Source: Yamagishiella unicocca
Lineage: Eukaryota; Chlorophyta; Chlorophyceae; Chlamydomonadales; Volvocaceae
DNA length: 64,000 nucleotides
Direction of reading: 5' to 3'
NCBI GenBank assembly: GCA_003116995.1
Contig: BDSL01000019.1
Location: forward strand, 62,001 to 126,000
Position 1 is the stretch's first letter. Each line of letters starts with the position of its first letter. Below, one piece after another: positions 1-9,500 of the stretch. The position numbers were made by a program, and so were the translations under genes. The notes under the pieces were generated by a model that was given only the letters and a program-made list of their open reading frames with translations, had not been told where the DNA came from and ran no database searches.

Positions 1-121
1 CTGACAAGGCCAACAGCGGCGACGGCCCGCCTCTGAATCAAACTACCGCTCAACTCCATCTCTCGCCACATCCCCGCGCCCATCTCGGGATCCCCTGCCT
101 TCCCATCACCCCACCCCCCAG
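1..121. other. probable intron of the pseudouridine synthase gene
   Basis: This C-rich stretch ends in a pyrimidine tract and an AG immediately before the first recognisable exon, so it reads as the 3' part of an intron. I see no reliable exon in it. Confidence 0.4.
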
Positions 122-890
122 GAGCATACGGGTGCCCTGGCCTGGCACCGACAGCACTTCCCCTCGACGGACGACGCTACGGAGCTGTGTGAACCTCATG
201 ACAGCGACCGCCAGCAGCCAGAGCAACAACAGCAGCAGCAACAAGAGCAGCCGCATTCAGACCAGGCGCGGCAGGGGTTCCAGGTGCCGGCGCTGTCCCG
301 ACAGCCCTCAGCGGTGCCGCAGCCAGCCCGGCTGTACGAGAGCACCATCGATCTGCACACTGGCCGCACGCACCAGATCCGCGCTCAGCTGGCCTCGATC
401 GGGTGTCCTCTGGTGGGGGATGACATGTATACGCCCCTCACGGTGGGTGGGGGGGTGGGTGGAGTGAATTTGCCTGGGTTGATCGGGTGGGTGGTTGGCC
501 GGGGTGCACGGTGGGCAGTGGGGGCTGGTAGGTACAGTCACAGAGCTGCTGCTCGATGGGTGAGACACGGAAGGGCATCGCTGGGAGGTATCAGTATCAC
601 CATCACATCAGCACTTCGTTTCGCACCCAGGCCCCCACGCCCAGTCGCCTTGTCTTCGTCACCCTTGCCTCCCTCCGTCACTCAGCCCCCTGGCCCCCCG
701 GCGTTGCCTTCCTCTCCCGATGTGTCCGCAGGGGCTGCTGGTCGGGGAGTCGGGTGTGCTCCGGGACCCCGCCATAGTAGAGCTGGTGGAGGGGATGGCC
801 ATGACTGAGGGCCATATCGGGCTGCACGCGTGGCAGCTGTGCTGGCGCGGCCACACCTTCACCGCGCCGCCGGAGTGGGGGGACGAGTGA
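122..890 (+). CDS. RNA pseudouridine synthase (RluA family), 3' partial
   Basis: Two C-terminal exons are visible: 122-442 and 732-890, joined across a GT-AG intron in phase 0, with stop TGA at 888-890. The first exon starts after a polypyrimidine-AG acceptor and holds a Gln-rich stretch, then the family signature TGRTHQIRAQLASIGCPLVGD-like segment (about residues 80-100 of the visible part). The second exon ends with GLHAWQLCWRGHTF and APPEW, matching the usual C-terminal strand of RluA/RsuA enzymes, which isomerise uridine to pseudouridine in RNA. The catalytic Asp motif (HRLD) must lie upstream of the window. The tail resembles the plant organellar 'RNA pseudouridine synthase 6' group, but that subgroup call is an inference. 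The gene converges on the isomerase gene downstream. Confidence 0.8.
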
Positions 891-1891
891 GGCCAGGCAG
901 GCGCGCACAAATCGCCGCAGCTTTAGACGACGCCCGGCGCCTGGTCCGCCGCCAGAGTAGTGGGGGGACGCGGGTGAAGCGGTGTGTAGTGCAGCGCACG
1001 CAACACGCAGCACAGCACCCATCGGAGTCGGCCATCTTGAAGGCACCTGGAGGCTGGGTTTCATCGTAGACGCGCGTAGGGTGTGTGAAGGATGGAAGCG
1101 CTCTTGGTGTGCAGGATGGTTCCTACGCGCCCAGTGATCTCACCTGTTAGCGTGCTTCCTGATGTGTATGGCGGTTGGGCGGTTGGAGGGCCGGATAGCA
1201 TACAATTATCCCTCTCATCCTTACTTTATTCCTGTCTTGTGTTTCCGTTGTTTTTCTGCGACCGATCTCCTACCGGTTGCGCTTCCCTGGCCTCGTTACT
1301 AGCGTTCCGTACGTTCACCCGGCATGGCCGCATATAGTTGCCATGCCTCGTTTGGCGCCCAGGCACGGAGACCTGCTTGTCGGTGCTGGCACGTCGGGAT
1401 GCGACATTTGCGCTGGCGTTGGCCTCTTCGGTGACAGCGCTGCTTCCGATGCCAACCGTTTAGCGACGCTTTTGGACGTTTTGAGCCATTCCCATAGGTA
1501 CGGCTTCGGGCGACGGGCGTGCGCGGGAAGGTGTGGCAGTGGCAGCAGGCTGGGCATGAAGTTTGCCGTATCTCGATCAGGTGATGTCTTTTCTTCCTGC
1601 GTCTCTTTCCTTGGAAAGCGATGCGCCCGATGGCTCTTCCTCAAGGCCTGGGGCCCCCTGTGGCAGTTACTACCACCTACCGATTTTTGCATACCTGTAG
1701 AAGCAACAAACACCTGGGTCTCAAGTCAGGGCACTACCCATGCTGGATGCAGCTAACCACCAGACTCGTCCCGTCGTGACCTCTATGATGACCCTTACGC
1801 AGCCAGCCGCAAAAGCCACAACACGTTCAGTACTGAAAACCAGGAACCAGGAAAAAACCTTCGAACTTGCCATCCATACGAAACCGCTAGG
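891..1891. other. convergent intergenic region and 3' UTRs
   Basis: About 1 kb lies between two converging genes and should hold both 3' untranslated regions. Small ORFs occur on both strands but none shows conserved motifs or splice-compatible structure. I found no clear TGTAA volvocine polyadenylation signal here on either strand. Confidence 0.5.
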
Positions 1892-4729
1892 CTACAATCG
1901 CGCACGAGTCGCAGCACCCGGGATTCGATTGCCGCCGGTGCTGCTCGCGTCACCTGCGCGTCCCGTACCGCCCCCGCCGCCGCCGCCGCCGCCGCCGCCG
2001 CGCCCCTGCCGCCCCCCGCCTGCTCCGCTGAACGCCGCCATCAGGTCAGTGCTGATGAGCTGCGCGCTGTTCCAGGTGGCCACGTAGTCCAGACCGTCAG
2101 CGACGCGCGGCTGGTCCCTGGGAGGGGGGTGTCACACGTGCGCAGGGGGGGGTTGCGTGCGCACACGCGACATGGGAGATTGCAAGGAAAACCCGTGTAC
2201 GACATGTAGGTAGGGGGAGAGGTACGACATGTAAGATACATTGCGAGGCGGAGGAGGGACGCTCCGTGCGTGATGGACAGCAACAGGCTGGGGATGGGGC
2301 CCCGGCGGAAGGGCAGATGAGGACACGGTGCGGCAGCGGTCGCTAGCGAAACGGCAGGTCCAGCTGCCTGCCGAATGTTCCGCTGGCCGTTTTGGCCATT
2401 CCCGCTTTCCGCACGTCACTGTCTCCGGAGCCATGAAGCGCGCGCCTCCCCAACTGGACGCCCCCTGCGCCGTCCGGCCCCTCTTCTCACCTGGCGTGCA
2501 ACAGGACCCGCTTGGTGCCTTGGACGGCCAGCCGCGGCTTGGCCGCAATCGACCCGGCCAACCGCAGCGCAGCGGCCACCACTGCACTCCGGCCGCTGCC
2601 GCCGCCGCCGCCTTCGTCGCCGCGACTGCTAACTCCTGATGCTCCCGCCGACGGCGTGGATCCTCCGTTGGTGGCGGCGCCGTTGCCCTGCGTCGCCGTC
2701 GATATCACGGCGCTCACGAGGCCCAGCCGCTGCGCCTCCGCTGCGCCTACTGTCCGCGCCGTCAGCGCCAAGTCCATGGCGGCACCTGCGGCGGCGCCGA
2801 CAGCAGCCATGGCGCGACTTCAGTTCATTCGAAGCCGGTAAGGCAGCAGGGAGCTGAAACCCTGGGTGGACGCGAAGAGAGGCGACGCTACCATGTATCC
2901 CATTGCTGGTTTGGAAGTCCGTCGAACCACTCTGGCCCTGCCGTGCTGCGCCCTGCCGTACCCTACCGTGCCGTGCTGTGCCCTGCCGTGCCGTGCTGTG
3001 CCGTGCTCAGCCGTGCCGAGCCACGCGCAGCGCCGGCGGCTCGTCCCCGCGACCCACGACGCACCGTGCCCCACGATGTGCGGCAGGCGCTGCAGCGTCC
3101 CCAGGTCGGCTGCTATGGCCAGATCCACCTCCTGCGTGGGGACCGGGCGGGGAGTGCCAGGATGTCAGCTGGGGCAGACATTGTCGGCAGAGGGCAGATG
3201 TCGTCAGCAGGGGTCAGCTCTCAGATGCAGACCACGTAATCCCGGCAAGGGTGCCTGAGCATGGTCCGAGGCCCTTCAGGAAGGTACGTCGGTGCGACCT
3301 GTAAGCCCTGCATGACCGCATGTGGCGACCGCACCAAAGCGCTCCGAAACCAGGACCGCGCAGGCCCGCCCCGAAACACCGGAACCGCGCCGCACCTTGA
3401 CGCAGAATGTGGCGTCCTGGCTGCACAGCCGCAGGTCGCATGCCGTGACCAGGTCCACACCGCCGCCGATGCAGCGGCCTGAGGCGTCGTACAGACGGGC
3501 GAGCGAGGGGCAGCGGGGCTCCTGGTGGCGGCGGCTACCCTGCCTAATCAGGAGACTTAAGGGCAGGGCGGATGCGGAAAAATTTCCGTTCAGGCAGCCC
3601 CAGGCGGCGTTCAGAGGACGCAGTACGCCGAGGTCAACCTGGCCTCCGGAGCCCCCGGTCCGCCGGCCCCCGTCAATCTTCCCCTGCCGACTCATCCATC
3701 CATTCGTCCAACCAAGCCCGCCGGCCGCGCCTCACCGTGCACCGCCGCAATGACGGGCGAGCGGCACCGCTCCAGCTCTGAGTAGGCATCCTGAAGGGCC
3801 AGGATGTTCCTACGCATGGCGGCGCGCTGCGATCCAGGGCATTGAGCCGCCGCCGCCACCGTCGCTGCCGCCATCGCCGCCGCCGCCGTCGCCGGCCTGC
3901 CAGACGTGGGCAGCTCGCCGCCGCCACGGCTGCCGCCACCTGCTGCCGCTGCTGTGCCGTCGGGTTCCGCTGCAGGAGCAGCGAGTGCCATGAAGTTGCG
4001 CTGCAGGTAGCCGACGTCGATGCCCGCGCAGAAGTTCTTGCCCTGGGCGCCGATCACGATCTGCGAGGGTAGGCATGTTGTGGTGTGGTGGTGGGAGGAT
4101 GCGCGGCGCCAGAAGGATAGGCGTGATTTGGTGGTGGGAGGACACGTGATTTGGTGGTGGGAGGACACGCAAATCTTCCACTAGACATGTATGGCCCACC
4201 GCTAAACGAGGGCGCCGTAGGGGGTGGTCCCTTGGTGTGCAGGTGCGATGGCAGGCGAGGACCGAAGCACGGTGTAACCCCAGTGAGCTATAACCCCCGT
4301 GTCAACTCCCCATAACACGCCAACCGCCAAGCCCCTGGTACTGACCACGCGCGTCTCCTCGCTGGCATCGAGCTCGCGCAGGGCCTGCAGTTGCGGGCCG
4401 GTAGGTGTGAGTCGCAGGATGAGCTGCACTTTGACTGATGGTGCAGCTATGGATTTGGGTTTAGAAGGGATAGGTGTCGCGCCATCGATGCACGGAGTCA
4501 TGAAAGCCACCCAGCGGACCAGCGGGGCTGGCAAGGCAGGTCGAGGGACAAAGGAACCTACCCTGGGAAACTCGACCCAAAGCTCCTCATGAAAACTGTT
4601 ATGTCGCAATGGTCGAGCGAGTTCTAGATAGGCGACGCCAGGAGCCGTTTCAACATGCCCGGCGACAATTGAACTATAACCCAGAAGCTGGTGCCGTAAT
4701 GGTGGAGTTTGAGGGTCAGACGCCGCCAT
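1892..4729 (-). CDS. DCI1: delta3,5-delta2,4-dienoyl-CoA isomerase (enoyl-CoA hydratase/isomerase family)
   Basis: Seven exons on the minus strand: 4562-4729, 4346-4384, 3736-4060, 3396-3478, 3065-3131, 2491-2785 and 1892-2117. All phases fit and give 400 aa. The crotonase fold is clear: IVIGAQGKNFCAGIDV forms the oxyanion loop, followed by SPVIAAVHG and GGGVDLVTACDLRLCSQDA, then KEVDLAIAADLGTLQRLP. The Asp of GGGVDL, the Glu of KEVD and the Asp of AADLG match the three acidic catalytic residues of rat ECH1. The enzyme shifts double bonds during beta-oxidation of unsaturated fatty acids. The C-terminus ...TRARL ends in ARL, a known variant PTS1 peroxisomal signal. Ala/Gly/Ser-rich insertions of about 60, 30 and 20 residues interrupt the fold at loops and near the C-terminus; they are much longer than in plant or animal homologues. 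The start is the first in-frame ATG before the conserved N-terminal strand. Confidence 0.9.
2181..2210. repeat. short dispersed repeat in an intron, second location
   Basis: TTGCAAGGAAAACCCGTGTA followed by CGACATG lies in the last intron of the isomerase gene and matches the repeat at 9163-9240. Confidence 0.6.
2942..3020. repeat. CCGTGCTGTGCCCTG-like short tandem repeat in an intron
   Basis: Imperfect pentanucleotide-based repeats (CCGTG/CTGTG/CCCTG) lie in the intron between the fifth and sixth exons of the isomerase gene. They look like simple-sequence expansion without coding content. Confidence 0.6.
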
Positions 4730-4999
4730 GCTCTACACACTTTGAACGGCTATTGATAGGGAACTCCCCAAGCCTCGTGCACAAGGCTGCACTGCCTTTC
4801 AAACAAAGGTAATCCCGTCCACCTTATGCTTGTAACTCGAATAAAGTTATGACAGATGCAATCTACATAAATGTTTGTGGTAGCCCAATTGCGGCGTTCC
4901 GGCATAGGTTGTCGCGTCGGCTAACGGAAGCTTCGGAGCGTGTGGGTTCGGAGCCGCGGCGATGAGACGGGTGGACGCCATCAGACGCAATGAATGGAG
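4730..4999. other. 5' flank of the isomerase gene
   Basis: This AT-richer stretch between the isomerase start and the LINE insertion should contain the isomerase promoter. No TATA box or other motif stands out at a convincing position. Confidence 0.35.
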
Positions 5000-5010
5000 C
5001 AATTTCCGCA
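5000..5010 (+). repeat. target-site duplication, left copy (CAATTTCCGCA)
   Basis: This 11-base sequence is repeated exactly at 5811-5821, directly after the microsatellite tail of the LINE fragment. It therefore marks the target-site duplication made on insertion. Confidence 0.8.
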
Positions 5011-5810
5011 GTGATTATGGTATTGCGCTGACGTTAGGGCAAGCCTGATCTCCTCCCTGAAAACATGGAAAATGCTTCGCCTGCTGAGTAATCTGGGATA
5101 TAGTTTTGGCACTGAAATTGTGTTAGGTGGAACAGACGGTCTGGTGGACTTCATTTCGCAACACGAGCTTAATGTGAGTTCTCTCATGGAGACCATTACA
5201 AGTCGTTTTGATGACGATTGGTCCAATGATAGGCTTAATAGTGACCCACGGTTGTTTGCATCTGATGGTTTACAACCTGGAGTCAAAATGTGTAGGCATG
5301 CGTGCTGGATGGGTAAGGAGAAACATCTGAAGGGGTATATCCCACGGAAGCTGCAAACATCACTTATGCGCTTCAGGTTATGTGTCTGGGACATTGAAGT
5401 TAATCGCCCAGGAGGTAGGGACCGAGCAGATAGATGGTGCAGGGTCTGCATGGATATGAGTGCCGTTGAGGATGAGAAGCACGTTTTGTTGGAATGCCCG
5501 GAATACGCTGCTGAACGGGAAGAGCTTTGGGCACTTGGTGTTTCCCCTAGCTCAGAAATGGCCGAAGTCATGGGCGTTGAGGACCAACGAGCTCTGGCAC
5601 GAGTCGTACATGGGATAAGGTGTCGCAGGTTGAATAAACTGGGAAGACTTGCGTAATGTTTTGCCTATTTTAGTTTAGTGTAGTTTCAGTTTGTCTTAAC
5701 TTGTTGTTTACTGAGCTGGATAAGAACTAGGCGCGCTTTTTAGCGGTTCATGAGCCTCTCGGCTCGTCTGAACCACACAAGCCTCAGCTTGTAACATACA
5801 TACATACATA
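5011..5810 (+). mobile_element. 5'-truncated non-LTR retrotransposon (LINE) 3' end
   Basis: An 800-bp fragment lies between the two 11-bp target duplications. It is open from 5015 to 5658 and encodes the C-terminus of a LINE ORF2-like protein. It is followed by a short hairpin-like sequence (GGTTCATGAGCC...GGCTCGTCTGAACC), a TGTAA motif at 5790-5794 and a (CATA)n tail. 5' truncation with a simple-repeat tail and a target duplication is the usual product of target-primed reverse transcription. The reverse transcriptase and endonuclease domains are missing, so the copy is dead. Confidence 0.85.
5015..5656 (+). pseudogene. LINE ORF2 C-terminal fragment with zinc-knuckle-like motif
   Basis: The frame reads about 214 residues with no internal stop, from just inside the 5' truncation point to TAA at 5654-5656. 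Near the C-terminus is a CRVCM-x(n)-EKHVLLECPEY arrangement, the Cys-Cys-His-Cys pattern found after the reverse transcriptase domain of many L1-type elements and plant non-LTR proteins. The upstream part is amphipathic and matches nothing I can name. There is no start context because the element is truncated, so it should not be annotated as a host gene. Confidence 0.75.
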
Positions 5811-5821
5811 CAATTTCCGCA
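5811..5821 (+). repeat. target-site duplication, right copy
   Basis: Exact repeat of 5000-5010, immediately following the (CATA)n tail of the LINE fragment. Confidence 0.8.
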
Positions 5822-6515
5822 TAACGCACCTCTTGGAACGTCCTTGAAGTTCACGATTACATGCTCGCACTACGATGCACTCGTTTAGTAGATCAGAGTA
5901 GATCAGCAGACGCTGCATCCGGACGGAGGGGATGCGCACATCCCTCTGGATCAAGACATATGGCGACATATCAAGGTCGCATGCCCACATCAATTGTGGT
6001 CAGCGCAGGGCCCAATTGCAGCAGTGTTGCCAGCTTTACAATAAAGTTACGGCGTGGCGGTCCTGGATGGTCGAGGAGATGAAGCACTGGTGCACTACTT
6101 GTGGCAACAGGTGGGACTGCAGTGCGTGAGGCGAGCTAATTGAGAGTCCTGAATACGGCCCAGCGGGGAAAGCGAGGATTGGCTCATCATTCGGATAGGT
6201 TCGGATCAGCCTAATCAGGCATGTACATGCTGTTGTGTTGCGGTGATACATCCCGATCAAACAGAACATACATTTCCCATTCGAAATTTATTCAACTAAC
6301 ATGAAGCTGCCGTACCGCCTCCGAGGCGACGAGCTACGTACATCCACGCCAAAGGCGTTCGAGGCCCGGTCCGGCCGGGATTCCAATAATAAGCCACCTA
6401 GAAAAAATACAAGGACATCAAGGCAACGCTCTGCAGAAACCGCATCAGCAAGCACCAACCGACCACGCACCCCTGCATACCGTCTCAGCCGCAGGCCCCG
6501 GCACCCCCCGCTCAG
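5822..6515. other. 3' flank of the F-box/LRR gene
   Basis: No supported coding sequence here. A TGTAA motif read on the minus strand (TTACA at 6036-6040) lies about 480 bases beyond the stop of the F-box/LRR gene and could be its polyadenylation signal. Confidence 0.4.
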
Positions 6516-9500
6516 TCACACGCCGTGCGTACCCAGCCGCCAAGCCGCCTCCATGTCCGGCCCCAGCCCCACCGCCCCCGCCGCCCACTCCTCCTCCTCC
6601 GAAACCAACGTGCTGCGGCAGCCGCTGGCAACCAATGCGGCCCGGGCCTCCTGCAGCGCGTCGCGCGGGTGGGTTGCGCCGTTGGGCGAGCACCACACGT
6701 CCTGCGTGCACATTGCACGTTGTTTTGCACACACACACCGTTAAGGGCAGCAGCAGAGGATGAACGAACGAATGGGCGCGGTGCAAAATGGGGGGGCGAC
6801 GACCCAGCAGCTAGGTGCCACCAACGTGCTACCTGCATAACCCAAAACGCATGCATCCCCCCCGTCGTGTCGCTCCTGAACCCGCCCCACCTGCCCCACA
6901 CAATGGGCCACCTAGCTAGCTAGGCGGATATAGCTAGGCAGATGAAACGCCACTGCACACTGGCAATGACGCTCCAGCTAGCTGCTCGATCAAGCCCAAA
7001 CGGCACCCAGCGGCATCACCGCAGCCGCCCGCCCGCCCGTGGCGCCCGCCTCCTCACCAACGGACTGCCGTCCACCACCCGCAGGGGTCGCTTCAGCGCG
7101 CGGAGCAGCCCCAGCGGCACCCGGCTCTTGCGGTAGTGGCAGACCCGCGGGTCGGTGCCCGGCACGACGGTTGGCTGCGAGAACGACAGCACCTGAGCAG
7201 CAGCAGCAGCAGCAACAACAACAGCGCAGCAGCAGCAGCAAGGTGATGGATGGGGAGGGATGATCGATATGATTGCATGTATTGGCAACATGCATGGATA
7301 TATGCCATCCTAGATCTCGTTGATACAGCCGATCAAACGCCGGTATGTCGCTCCGGAACCCATCTCGTTGATACAGCCGATCGCTTTGATCAATTGATTG
7401 TCCCATCAAGCCCCAAAGCCTCGCCAACGGGTTGGCACGCACCTTGACTCGCAGCTCTTCGAGTCGCGGCATTGCATTGATGCACTCCACCGCACACGCG
7501 CCGGGCGCCACATCGGTGACGACGTAGGCGGGGGAAGCCGACGAACCACCACAGCTGGCGCCACTGCTGGTATGGGTGCTGCTGCTGGTGCCGCTGCTGC
7601 ACGACGGAACGCCGCGTCGGGCCTTGGCAGCTGCAGCCGCCGTGCCGGCAGCTGCGCCCCCCGGCTGCAGGGACGCCGCGGCGGCGATAGTGGCGGTGGA
7701 GGAGGAGGAGGAGGAGGTGGCTCCTTCTGGGTGCATCAGGTTGGGGTGCCCCGTCCACAAGTAGCAACACAGGCGGCGGAGCTGCGGCATGCCCATAGCA
7801 ATCAGCCTGATCAAGCAACGGAGGGGAAAACCCGAATGAGTTGCGGGAGGCGGATGGGCTGGTTAGGACGCACTGGCTGGTGCGGGTGCAATGCGGGGAT
7901 CGATAGGCCGATCAGCGGGTGAAGGTGCGCCGCCGTGTGGCTGCTGGCTGCCGTAGGTACTTGGCCATGCAAGGGTACCGGTAACGTGTGTGGAGTTGCA
8001 GGGAAGGCCAAGTGCGGGTGCAGTTAAACACAGCCGCCCGCACTCCGCACCTGAGGCACTCCGCCGCCACCTCCGCGGTCGTGTTCTTGGGCTGTGTCGC
8101 CTCACTGACGTCCAGGGAGGTCAGGCTGCCGGGCAGCCAGGTGGCAAACATGCTCACTGCCAGAAGCCCGCCGTTGCGTCCCTCAACGTCCGTCGCGTGG
8201 GACGATGCCAAGGGGCCGTAGCAAGTCGCGCCGCCCAGGACCAGGTCCAGGGAGGGCACGCGGGCCAGGGCCGGCAGTAGCACGCTATGTAGGACGAGCA
8301 GGTCGTGGTATTGCATCTGCGCCACGGTCGGGGTGCAAGGGAGCGCGCGAGCGTGAGTTTCCCGGTAAGGGGTTGCGGCGGATTTGAGCTCCCGGGAGGC
8401 GGTGAGTAGGCAGGGTGTCTGTTTTTGGAAACACCTGGAGCCGCGAGAAGCCCCGGCCGACCACGGGCCCCTCATCATCAGCTCACCACCTGGTCCGTGT
8501 CCTTGCCGTCCGCTAGGCCGTTTTGCAGTGGCGCCTTCAGTAGCTGCAGCAGTGGCGGCAGCGGCAGCCAGTTCGTCGCCAGGTCCTTCACGGATGCTCT
8601 GTGCAGCACCAGCTCGCGGAGCCGCCGGAAGCTGCCCAGACCGCCTCCGCTGACGCCCACGCATCCGCACTTGGCCGCGTTCGCTTCGCACATGGCCCGG
8701 ATCTGCTTTTCCGTGAAAGCATTCCCCGCACCGCCGACTCGCCGGCAGGGGCACACCCACAATGGCTGCGTCTCCTCCTCCTCCTCCCCGTCGTCGTCCT
8801 CCTCCTTCCTTTTAGAGCCCCCGCCGACATTGATGTCGCCGCCGCTGCAGGTGACGCTGCCCTCAAACACGCACGGCAGTGGCGGCGCCGGCGGCGGCAG
8901 GTAATGTCGACGCATGGCTCGGGGTCCTGCGAAGGCTGGGTGCCTCATGGCCTCTGGACGAGTCTCCAGGTCGCCTGCGGGTGGCGGCGGCAGCGCGCAC
9001 ACCTCCAAGCATCGCAGCTCGGGCAGTGCGGCGGCTAGCTTGGCCGGTTGCGCCTGGTGTGTGAATACCAGGCTCGGTAGGCGCAGCTCCTGCAGGTTTC
9101 GGAGCTCGGTCACACCCGCCAGGAGCAGGGGCCAGGCGTCTAGGGCGCAGCCGGAGGAGGTTGCAAGGAAAACCCGGAGCAGCCGGAGGGGGTGGGTTGC
9201 ACGGAAACCCCGTGTACGAAGGAAGACCGTGTAGAACAGACGTTTAGCCGGAGGAGGTGGGGGGAGAGGGAGGGAGAGGGCGTTGCTGGTTGTGTGTGAT
9301 GGCGAGCAGCACGGTGGCGGAATGGCGACTGGCTGCAGTGGTGATGGTGCTGCACGCTCTACCTGCTGCACGGTACCCGCACCTGTCAAAACAACTGTAT
9401 GTGTGTATGTCTGCGTGTGTATTTGTGTTAGCTCACTCCCGACACCGTCCCCCCTCCCCCGCCCGAATGGCTCACTCACTTTCCTGCTTCTTGGTGGGCG

